Part shown: positions 18,401-24,773 of the stretch, in pieces | Layout of the letters: every line of letters starts with the position of its first letter | Position numbering within the stretch: the first letter of the stretch is position 1 | Assembly: GCA_964394475.1 (NCBI GenBank) | Contig: CAYMXZ010000022.1 | Span: 1-25,336, forward strand | DNA from: RQOF01 sp964394475 | GTDB lineage: Bacteria; Calditrichota; Calditrichia; RBG-13-44-9 | Direction of reading: 5' to 3' | DNA length: 25,336 nucleotides | Position numbers and translations under genes: made by a program | Notes under the pieces: model-generated | Seen by the model: the letters and a program-made list of their open reading frames with translations, nothing else | Databases searched by the model: none | Told to the model about the DNA's origin: nothing

Positions 18401-18915
18401 TCTTCTCCGAAGATATCCAGATATTCTTCAATGGCTTTAATCCCTTCTTCGCGGCTTATATAATTGAATTTATAGAAAACTTCCCCTTTCATACAGGCTG
18501 AAGCCGCGATCAACCCCTCATGATACTTTCGCAATAACTCTTTATCAATTCGTGGCCGGTAATAAAATCCCTCGGTATATGCCAGACTTGAGAGTTTCAT
18601 TAAGTTTTGGTACCCAATGTTATTCTTTGCGAAAAGCACTAAATGATAAGCATTTTGTTTAAAACCTTTGCCACTTGATTTTTTATCAAAACGTGATTCA
18701 GGAGCAATGTATGCTTCGATACCAATGATGGGTTTTATTCCGATCTTTTTGGCTTCCAGATAAAAATCTAACACGCCAAACATATTGCCATGATCAGTAA
18801 TCGCCAGCGCATTGAATTTTAGTTCAGCGGCTCGCTGTAAAAATTTTTTTACTTCAATCGCTCCATCGAGCAGGCTGAAGTGAGTGTGGTTATGCAAATG
18901 CACAAAAGACGACAA
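15439..18915 (-). CDS. dnaE: DNA polymerase III subunit alpha
   Basis: The replicative polymerase catalytic subunit, 1158 residues. The N-terminal PHP domain (1 to about 275) keeps a full set of likely metal ligands: H8, H10, D17, H42, E67, H91, C141, D207 and H209. The palm carries the acids D401 and D403 in MPDIDIDFCFERR and D560 in KMDFLGLRT. GLGRGSVAGS at 360-369 and the finger segments follow. A helix-hairpin-helix region and an OB-fold at about 985-1065 complete the DnaE1 layout. The start is a TTG, preceded by AGGAG nine bases upstream; the next residues VHLHNHTHFSLLDG are the canonical N-terminus. It heads the cluster with dtd, PASTA protein, rpe and the lipid kinase. Confidence 0.97.
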   Translation of the reverse strand: MSSFVHLHNHTHFSLLDGAIEVKKFLQRAAELKFNALAITDHGNMFGVLDFYLEAKKIGIKPIIGIEAYIAPESRFDKKSSGKGFKQNAYHLVLFAKNNIGYQNLMKLSSLAYTEGFYYRPRIDKELLRKYHEGLIAASACMKGEVFYKFNYISREEGIKAIEEYLDIFGEDFYLEIQNHNLPEEQGYEKLYKIAHDMHLPVIATNDVHYLLKEHYASHDILLCIQSGKNVSDQNRMRYNTQELYLKDVSEMYQVFSDKSDALERTLEIAEKCNVEIKTGRMLLPKFPLPPEFSHMDLDEYLQKVALEGAKKIYGELTPAIEQRLNYELNIIQKTGYAGYFLIVKDFIDFARQQQIPVGLGRGSVAGSLVAYVTGITRIDPQRYDLIFERFLNPDRISMPDIDIDFCFERREEVIAYVRKKYGENNVAQIITFGTMASKGVIRDVARALGIEYSKADALAKLIPTIQGKPLPLDEALETIPELKEIVQNGDEQFKILMKHAQVLEGLARHASIHAAGIIIAPDDITQYVPIYQTEEKGEKIIATQFSMTGCEIIGLLKMDFLGLRTLTVLHHAVEMIKKRGIDIDLDKIPLDDQETFQIFCEGNTVGIFQFESGGMKEYLKKLQPNRIEDLIAMNALYRPGPMENINSYIARKHQAEAIEYLHPRLEPILRETYGIIVYQEQVMRIASELAGFPLSKADNLRRAMGKKKKSEMERLKKEFIDGCQKNNIDLQTAEQIYELIFKFAGYGFNKSHSAAYALLAYQTAYLKRHFPAEFMAATLSSEINDSARIAVLIDECRQMGLEILPPNINISNDVFVVTPDNKISFALSAIKNVGMAAIRSIIKARQENGPFKNIYHLLQHVDLRAVNKKILEALVQAGALDTLEGTRSQNFAAIETAINFAQKYQSQVQNKAQINIFEMLNPGQAGQRSEQFMTYPPLPDVPDWPIQETLQREKDLLGFYISGHPLDKYAREIELFSTLKWDQPETYLPNTEIQTAVIINQVKTHLDRKGDIMAFVTVEDKLNSFEAIVFSSVYEKYGAFLNKGEMVFLRGKVSQAEEKSFRMLCEEIIPIAEIRNRLANGIQLLINPTTMNDEEIIKLQQIIKKYPGKIPLYFEIRTNDGQENLILRSKKFQVILSDDFLNELQKLVGKENILFKI

Positions 18916-19156
18916 AATAATGCTCCTGCATTTTAATATTCAAAACCCATCATCAATTTAAGTTAAGCTACTAAATTTTACTACTTTAATTTTATGATAT
19001 TCAGGTCAACCTGTCAATATCTAATGAATTTTTAAAAGAATTTTTATCAAACATACTCAAAAATTTACTATATTTAGACGGAAAGGGGTTAATAAAATAG
19101 CGATGTGATCCAAATCATTTTTTTTCAGAGATTAAAATTATATTTTAAGTTAACAT
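18916..19156. promoter_or_regulatory. Divergent intergenic region, dnaE / DinB-like gene
   Basis: This AT-rich gap must carry the dnaE cluster promoter. It holds a perfect CAGGT-CA-ACCTG inverted repeat at 19002-19013, about 87 bp upstream of the dnaE start, which could be an operator. There is also a minus-strand TATGTTTG box at 19048-19055 that fits the -7 element but has no correctly spaced -33. Neither is convincing alone. Confidence 0.25.
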
Positions 19157-19186
19157 TTGGATTTTTCGGACACAAATAAAGAGAGT

Positions 19187-19669
19187 ATGACAGAGTTTTA
19201 CCGAAAAAGTTTAATAAAAAGTATCGAAGAAAATCTTAAAGATTTTCAATCAATTCTGATGTCGTTATGGCAGCATAATCAGGAATTGGACGAAGAAACC
19301 GCGACGACTTTCAAAGAATATTTTACTACTATAATGGCTATTGAAGAAGATGTATTTGAAATGCGGTTAAAGAAGATCATTGACCGGGAAAACCCGTATT
19401 TGCCGGCGATTGAGCCCCGGAGGTTTAAACAGGAAAACTTTTATAATGAAAGAAGTTTGGGGGAAATTATTGAAAAGTTTTTTGAGCAAAAGCGAAAAAT
19501 AATCAAATTTTTATACAACCTTCCTCCCCATTTTTGGGAAAAAACCGGCTTCCATGAGCTCGAAGGTCATGTCACTTTCGAAGAGTTTATTCGCCGCATG
19601 ATTCGAAATGACAAATTAATTTTAGGGCAAATTCGCGATAAGTATATCAAAATCGATAAGCAAGATTGA
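19187..19669 (+). CDS. DinB-like four-helix protein, metal ligands apparently lost
   Basis: A helical protein of about 160 residues with the outline of the DinB/YfiT-like superfamily. It has an early helix with IMAIEED, a central segment ending in FEQKRKIIKFLYNLPPHFW (family: R..ll..L..l....w), then GHVTFEEFIRRMIRNDKLILGQI at the C-terminal end. That last segment aligns with the family's G..tl..ll.....HD..HL.QI, but both histidines are replaced (N and I), and no histidine is seen at the first ligand position. The family includes metal-dependent thiol transferases; this member may be non-catalytic. The ATG at 19187 is my choice; TTG at 19157 is possible, and neither has a good ribosome site. 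The stop lies four bases from the convergent DUF502 stop. Confidence 0.6.
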   Translation: MTEFYRKSLIKSIEENLKDFQSILMSLWQHNQELDEETATTFKEYFTTIMAIEEDVFEMRLKKIIDRENPYLPAIEPRRFKQENFYNERSLGEIIEKFFEQKRKIIKFLYNLPPHFWEKTGFHELEGHVTFEEFIRRMIRNDKLILGQIRDKYIKIDKQD

Positions 19670-19673
19670 CCGA

Positions 19674-20333
19674 TTACGATCCGGCATCGCCATTAATACC
19701 CTGCGAGCCTTTGGTCTCACCCTCTGCCAGAATTTTTAATTTTTCCGGCAATACAATCCCTCCCGAGACGACAAATTTCATCATCTGTTCCAACGACATA
19801 TCAACAAACCGAACTTGATGAAGAGGGACTAAAACTGTAAAACCTGAGGCTGGATTAATGGAAGTGATGATCAAAATACTGGCCAATATTTCACCTGTAT
19901 GAGGATCATCTATTTGTCCGTTATATAATCCCAATGAATACAGCCCATTACGCGGATATTCGATGAGCACGACCTTCTGTATTACCTTTTTATCACGAGA
20001 GGCTAGATGAATGACAATTTGTTTTACGGCCACATAAATAGTTTTGGCTACCGGTATTTTAACAACCAGTCCTTCACCCAACTGGATTAACTTAGTTCCA
20101 AAATAATATTTAGTGGATAAACCAACTAAATAGATAAAAATCAAACTCACCAGCAACCCTAATCCCGGAATGTAAATTCGGACATAATTTTCAACCACCG
20201 GTGCAATTAAAGAATCAAAAAAACCTATCAGCCATTTTAATACGATAATGGTGATAACCAGTGGAACGACAACAATGATACCCGGAATGAGATTATTTTT
20301 TATGTTAGTTTTTAGATTACTTAATAAATTCAT
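19674..20333 (-). CDS. DUF502 family inner-membrane protein
   Basis: Two membrane helices (about 17-38 and 56-72) are followed by a soluble domain with the DUF502 landmarks. These are a GEGLVVKIPVAKTIYVAVKQ segment at 86-105, VVLIEYPRNGLYSLG at 121-135, SINPASGF at 158-165 (commonly TPNPTSG) and MSLEQMMKFVVSGGI at 179-193. The C-terminal tail is polar. The 219 residues fit the family. Function is not established; the family is widespread in Gram-negative bacteria and plants. It lies 44 bp downstream of the PAP2 gene on the same strand, probably the last gene of the response-regulator operon. Confidence 0.88.
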   Translation of the reverse strand: MNLLSNLKTNIKNNLIPGIIVVVPLVITIIVLKWLIGFFDSLIAPVVENYVRIYIPGLGLLVSLIFIYLVGLSTKYYFGTKLIQLGEGLVVKIPVAKTIYVAVKQIVIHLASRDKKVIQKVVLIEYPRNGLYSLGLYNGQIDDPHTGEILASILIITSINPASGFTVLVPLHQVRFVDMSLEQMMKFVVSGGIVLPEKLKILAEGETKGSQGINGDAGS

Positions 20334-20377
20334 AGAATTCTCGAATGTTCAAAAGCAAGAATCTGACATGAAATTTA

Positions 20378-20956
20378 CTATCCATTGATTTTTAGTCTCT
20401 GGATAAATTTGGTGTCGGGATATTTCTCAATTAGTGTGAGATAGATCTTAAGGATTACAAAAGTAGAACAGAAACCTACCAAAAAACCAGCCAGCACATC
20501 CAGCGGATAATGAACACCAACATAGATTCTGGAAAAACCAACGATTAAGGCGATGAACAAAAAGATGATGCTTCCTTTGCGATAAAAGTAGCTGAACAGA
20601 AAGGCTGCCGCTGATATATTACTGGCATGAGAGGAAGGGAAAGAGTATTTGCCTCCACAATGTACCAACAATCGAAGATTTTCATATAAGTGACAGGGCC
20701 TGATTCGCCCGATAGACGGCTTAATAATAGCGGAAGCGAGTTGGTCGCTCATGACGATGACAAATATGATTAGCAGGCCAGCGACTCTTCCTTTTCTACC
20801 TCCAAAGATCATCAATGCTATCCAGATGATTAATATTGGAATTCGCCAATTGTGAAGATTAGTGATAAAAGGCATGATGATATCAAAAAAAGAATTCGCC
20901 AGATTTTGGTTGATAAAAAATAAGAGTTCAGTATCCATAAGAAGAAAAAAAGACAC
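20378..20956 (-). CDS. PAP2-family membrane phosphatase
   Basis: A multi-pass membrane protein of 192 residues with all three PAP2 phosphatase motifs: KPSIGRIRP at 79-87, PSSH at 107-110 and SRIYVGVHYPLD at 142-153, including R143, nucleophile H149 and D153. Such enzymes dephosphorylate undecaprenyl diphosphate, phosphatidylglycerophosphate or phosphatidate at the membrane; the substrate is not determined here. The start is a GTG, favoured by GAGGAT about eight bases upstream. An ATG six codons later would also give a family-like N-terminus (MDTELLFFIN) but lacks a ribosome site. It sits 28 bp downstream of the response regulator gene and upstream of DUF502. Confidence 0.9.
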   Translation of the reverse strand: MSFFLLMDTELLFFINQNLANSFFDIIMPFITNLHNWRIPILIIWIALMIFGGRKGRVAGLLIIFVIVMSDQLASAIIKPSIGRIRPCHLYENLRLLVHCGGKYSFPSSHASNISAAAFLFSYFYRKGSIIFLFIALIVGFSRIYVGVHYPLDVLAGFLVGFCSTFVILKIYLTLIEKYPDTKFIQRLKING

Positions 20957-20984
20957 TATTTTTCATCCTCAATTTTATTGAAAT

Positions 20985-22028
20985 TCAATCAGAAAGCGTT
21001 TGAATGTAGTTTAAGATTTGTTCTCGATTAAATGGTTTACTTAAAAATCCAATCACTCCGTTTTTTATGGCGGTTTGAATTTCCTCGTCTAACTCAAAGC
21101 CAGAGGTTAGCAGTATTTTACACTCGGGATTTATCTGCTGTATTTGTTGGATAACTTGCAGCCCTATACTGTCGGGCAAAAAGTAGTCTACCAGAACCAG
21201 GGCAATAAATTGTTTTTGTGATTTATAGATTTCTATTCCTTCTCTGGCATTCGAGGAAAGGATGACTTTATAGCCAGCACTTTCTAACATATCCTTCACC
21301 AGAATCCGAATTTGTTCTTCATCTTCAATGATGAGGATGTATTTATCATGTGGTTTTTTCGTTTGACTTTTACTGCTGAGTTCCACCAACTGCATCCCCA
21401 GTGGTATTTTTTGGATAACCGGTGAGGTAATCTCTCGTAAGTTCCTTAATATATTAGCAATCCTGAGACTGGACTTTTCGATGAGATTTAGATATTTTTG
21501 GATGGCGTGATCAGAGATTCCTTTTTTCTCAAATTCCATTTTAATCATATCAACCCCCGATAAAATAACCGTCAGCGGTTGATTGATTTCATGATTGGCT
21601 GTGGTCACGGTAGCAGTAAACGTCATCTGTCGCTCAATTTCTTTCACTCTTTTCTCTAAGTTCACCCGCTCCAGAGCCTTTTTAACTCGAATAAGCAACT
21701 CTTCATTATTGATGGGTTTCATCAGATAATCCACAGCACCCAGTCGGAGCGATTCAATGGCCGTCTGAATGGACGCATGGCCTGTTAAAATGATAACAGC
21801 AATGTTCGGGTCAAGAGCTCGGGCATTCTGTAAAAACTCAATACCATCCATCTGTTCCATTTTTAAATCGGATATGACCAAATCAACTGGTTGCCGTTTT
21901 AGAAATTCCAGGGCCTCTACCCCACTCCGAAAAGAAATCGTCTGATAATTATCTTTTTGTAAAATTTTACTGATTAATAGACCGGAAGCGTAATCATCGT
22001 CTACAATCAGTACCTGAACTTTTTCCAT
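20985..22028 (-). CDS. REC-DHp-REC response regulator without ATPase domain
   Basis: A two-component protein of 347 residues. The first receiver (5-118) has acids D11 and D12, phosphoacceptor D54, T82 and K104. A coiled linker leads to a HisKA-like helical pair (about 132-205) with H146 in ANHEINQPLTV, the normal H-box sequence. The second receiver (229-345) has E235 and D236, phosphoacceptor D281, T308 and K331. The HATPase domain that should follow a HisKA segment is missing: only about 25 residues join the helices to the second receiver. It cannot autophosphorylate, so it probably works as a phosphorelay intermediate or scaffold, or by dimerising through the helices. No DNA-binding domain is present. 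It leads the PAP2 and DUF502 genes. Confidence 0.88.
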   Translation of the reverse strand: MEKVQVLIVDDDYASGLLISKILQKDNYQTISFRSGVEALEFLKRQPVDLVISDLKMEQMDGIEFLQNARALDPNIAVIILTGHASIQTAIESLRLGAVDYLMKPINNEELLIRVKKALERVNLEKRVKEIERQMTFTATVTTANHEINQPLTVILSGVDMIKMEFEKKGISDHAIQKYLNLIEKSSLRIANILRNLREITSPVIQKIPLGMQLVELSSKSQTKKPHDKYILIIEDEEQIRILVKDMLESAGYKVILSSNAREGIEIYKSQKQFIALVLVDYFLPDSIGLQVIQQIQQINPECKILLTSGFELDEEIQTAIKNGVIGFLSKPFNREQILNYIQTLSD

Positions 22029-22383
22029 ATCCTGTTTCCACTTTCAATTATTTAAAAAATACCAGTGTATTAAAAATAAAACAAGTAAAAAAACAGATGT
22101 CAATTTTGAATTTGATCATATAATCTTGTTAAATCATAAATAGAATGGACGACAGGTAGAAGAATTATTTCAATAATCAGTCATTTGAAAAAGTAATTAA
22201 CCAGGGGGGAAATAAAACTACTTTAAGGGAATTTTCAAGGACACAAAAGCTAAGCTGAAAAAAATATTATATTTTTAAAATTCACCACACCATTCATCAG
22301 GTGATAAAAATCTGTACCATATAAATCAGATTTGATGAGGCTTGCCTTCTCCTGGACTGTTGAAAACTATTTATAAAAGGCAA
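22029..22383. other. AT-rich intergenic region upstream of the response regulator
   Basis: This gap of 355 bases lies between two minus-strand genes and should hold the response regulator promoter and the end of the porV-like transcript. I see no coding pattern, tRNA or riboswitch fold. A 7-bp hairpin (AAATCTG 22308-22314, CAGATTT 22327-22333), which on the minus strand runs into several T, may be a weak terminator for the upstream gene. No clear promoter could be named. Confidence 0.35.
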
Positions 22384-23670
22384 TTATTTTTTATATTTCA
22401 CTTCTAACGGCCTGGATAATTCACTTTCCTTATTATCTTTCACAAAACTAACAAAAAATCGTAGATGAATCTCATCAACAGTAGGACTAAAATTATACTT
22501 ATTTTCTGTCACAGGCTCTTTGGTGATTCGCACCACTTTTGATTTCCCTTCTAACTCCACGTACACATAATATTGGGGATCGGGTACATCTATTTTATCC
22601 CAGGCCAAGATTAATTGATCTTCAATTTTAGATACTTTTAAACCAGTAGGGACAGGTAGAAAATACGAAATATTACGGGTTTCGGCAGTGACAATCTCGG
22701 ATGGATTAAATTTTTTGTCTGGTGCGGTTGATCGGTAAGCTTCCGATTTTGTAGTTTCTTTTTGGAAACTAAAATTGATTTCTGCCTTATGGGTACTTCC
22801 CAAAATTCCATAAGGCGAGTAAACATAGTTAATAGCATAATTATCGAGAAACTTGAATCCCAGGCCAACATGGTAACCTGGTCCAATATCATTCTGGAAT
22901 TGGTACCCGGCTCGAAGTGAAAGACTATTCATCAATTCCACTTCCAGACCCGGATAAAATCGCCATTCTTCTCCTAAGGTTTTAACGCCATCAAAGGCGA
23001 AGGTAACCATGTACGCTGATAACTGATAGGCCATTCCCAGGCGATAAGTAAGCGGTAAATGTTCTTTGGCTTTTTCGAAAGAAATCTTTGGACCGAGGTT
23101 CTGTATAGATGCTCCAATCGTAAGATAGTCAATAGGAATTTGATATAAGGCGCCAAAATCAAAAGCCACACCACTGGCAGTAATATCGTCAATTCTTTCC
23201 TGGAGGTATTTAATCTGCAGACCCATCGAAAAATCAGGATTGATGTTGTATCCAATTCCAATTTGAGGGACAAAATCATACACCCGGAATTTACCAGCAG
23301 CCAGGGGTTCACCAGATTGGTCAATATCATATTTTTCTATTTCTGGCAGGTGAAGATAACTCAGGGCAAAAGAAAGCGTCACATTATGAAAACGCGGATA
23401 GACGGCCGTTACATTTTCGACCGCTATTTGTTCGTACATTTGACCGTGAAAAAACATAATGTTGGGTCTCATTGCCAGAGCAATATTAGCAGGATTAAAA
23501 TAAATGCTATTGATATCAGCAGGAATGGCTGTAAAGGCATTACCCATACCCTGGGCGCGGCTCCCGATTGACATCTGTAAAAAATTGAAGGAATTCGTGC
23601 CTTGACTAAAGAGCACACTACACAGTATTAACTGGGTTACCACTATTCGTTTTATCAATAAAGTAATCAT
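22384..23670 (-). CDS. PorV/PorQ-family protein with C-terminal FN3-like extension
   Basis: A signal peptide (about 1-22, ending FSQG) is followed by the family signature at 34-61: SIGSRAQGMGNAFTAIP and SIYFNPANIA. A beta-barrel with repeated aromatic-glycine strands runs to about 305. A low-complexity polar linker (about 306-333) then leads to an extra domain of some 90 residues. It starts PVPTGLKVSKIEDQLILAW and ends LSRPLEVKYKK, which has the strand pattern of fibronectin type III. The total of 428 residues is about 100 longer than the other PorV-like protein here. A barrel with a soluble tail suggests a partner-binding role. The AAGGAA ribosome site precedes the ATG. It is probably transcribed alone. 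Confidence 0.82.
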   Translation of the reverse strand: MITLLIKRIVVTQLILCSVLFSQGTNSFNFLQMSIGSRAQGMGNAFTAIPADINSIYFNPANIALAMRPNIMFFHGQMYEQIAVENVTAVYPRFHNVTLSFALSYLHLPEIEKYDIDQSGEPLAAGKFRVYDFVPQIGIGYNINPDFSMGLQIKYLQERIDDITASGVAFDFGALYQIPIDYLTIGASIQNLGPKISFEKAKEHLPLTYRLGMAYQLSAYMVTFAFDGVKTLGEEWRFYPGLEVELMNSLSLRAGYQFQNDIGPGYHVGLGFKFLDNYAINYVYSPYGILGSTHKAEINFSFQKETTKSEAYRSTAPDKKFNPSEIVTAETRNISYFLPVPTGLKVSKIEDQLILAWDKIDVPDPQYYVYVELEGKSKVVRITKEPVTENKYNFSPTVDEIHLRFFVSFVKDNKESELSRPLEVKYKK

Positions 23671-23697
23671 CGTTGCATTCCTTTAATGATTTTTTAT

Positions 23698-23710
23698 GCA
23701 AATCATTTGC
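23698..23710. repeat. Short palindrome before the PorV/FN3 gene
   Basis: GCAAAT-C-ATTTGC forms perfect 6-bp arms around a single base, 27 bp upstream of the start codon and so likely in the leader or near the promoter of the downstream gene. It could bind a dimeric regulator. Short palindromes also arise by chance in AT-rich DNA. Confidence 0.25.
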
Positions 23711-23891
23711 CAAAATTGATTCGCTTTTTATCGACAACCAAACCAAATATAGTCAACGATTCCCTAATTAGGTAGAAATTTTTAGGTGATCAACAGGCAA
23801 AATCTGTAAAGATATTTCACACTATTTTTTATTAAAATTACTTTAGCAAAACACAAAAGTACCTGATACCGAAAAGCAAAGCGTTTTAAAG

Positions 23892-23925
23892 AAAAAGCAC
23901 CTTTTCTGTATCGTACAGGGGTGCT
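23892..23925 (-). terminator. Rho-independent terminator after the MqnA-like gene
   Basis: Read on the minus strand, AGCACC at the 5' side pairs with GGTGCT at the 3' side, with an inner CTGTA/TACAG stem and a three-base loop. A run of T (A at 23892-23896 on the plus strand) follows. The hairpin begins 38 bp past the stop of the MqnA-like gene and has an internal bulge of three bases. Position and orientation fit the end of the histidine kinase operon. Confidence 0.65.
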
Positions 23926-23962
23926 GAAAAATTTTGTTATTTAAATTTTAGTGGAAGAAATG

Positions 23963-24772
23963 CTAACCATTATAGATTTTTAATTCCGGCAAATAATCAA
24001 CGATGCCTGAATAAAACATATATTGAAATATATGTTCCAGTGATTCCTGGCCCGCAGGAGGGGGAAAGTATTGGTAATTTTTGCTGAGCAGATCATAATA
24101 GATTGTCCAATTCTGGGAATGAGATTGGGCGTATTCTTTAGCGATTGCAGGAAGGTTTTTTAATCCTTCGGTAAGTGACTTTTGCAGGGATAGTAGTTGA
24201 TCGGCATGAGCAAATGAAGAATGAACACATAGCAGGTTGTGAATTAAAGGCAATTCAGTTCGGAGGCACCATTCTTCACTGAGATCGAGATAGGAATCAA
24301 TTTGGTTGAATGTCTCAAAAGCCTTTTCACCGGTTAAAAGGATCACCTTTAACTGACTTAACAAATGCTTATCTACAATCTGTGTCGGTAACAATTGCCA
24401 GTCGACATCAATCTCGAAGTATTCCCTCAGAATCCAATCAGCGAGAAATTTCTCAAAGTTGTTTTCTTTTTTGAACGGCTCACAATAAACGGTATGAAAG
24501 TTCGTCAAACTCCCTTTAAAGAATAGTAAGATATTCCTTCCAAGATTTGGGCTGTGAATGATATAGTCTTTTACCACATAAATATTCCCTTTACTTTTTC
24601 CGTAAGCCAAAGGTGTTAATAGAGCCAGATCAGCTTGGTTCATTTCCAGTTTGTTCAAACATTCCATTTCGGGTAATTTCTCGACGGATATTGTTGATTG
24701 ATTTGACGGATGCCGGAGAGTATAAAGTAACGGCTCACAGATGAGCGAGGATGAGTACACGAAACGAAGCAT
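23963..24772 (-). CDS. MqnA/MqnD-like periplasmic-binding-fold protein
   Basis: A soluble protein of 269 residues without a signal peptide. It follows the outline of the MqnA/MqnD (menaquinone futalosine pathway) family. ADLALLTPLAYGKSKG at 47-62 resembles the G.DlaLiPplaY segment, LLTGEKAF at 145-152 the lIGD.A segment, and YLDLSEEWCLRTELPLIH at 161-178 the DLGeeW...TGLPFVfA signature. The conserved Ser-Thr-rich binding loop near 95-108 is not recognisable, and overall similarity looks low, so the catalytic role (chorismate dehydratase or DHFL synthase) is doubtful. The ATG comes one base after the stop of the histidine kinase gene, implying coupled expression. A ligand-binding partner of the kinase is an attractive inference. 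Confidence 0.6.
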   Translation of the reverse strand: MLRFVYSSSLICEPLLYTLRHPSNQSTISVEKLPEMECLNKLEMNQADLALLTPLAYGKSKGNIYVVKDYIIHSPNLGRNILLFFKGSLTNFHTVYCEPFKKENNFEKFLADWILREYFEIDVDWQLLPTQIVDKHLLSQLKVILLTGEKAFETFNQIDSYLDLSEEWCLRTELPLIHNLLCVHSSFAHADQLLSLQKSLTEGLKNLPAIAKEYAQSHSQNWTIYYDLLSKNYQYFPPPAGQESLEHIFQYMFYSGIVDYLPELKIYNG

Positions 24773-24773
24773 T

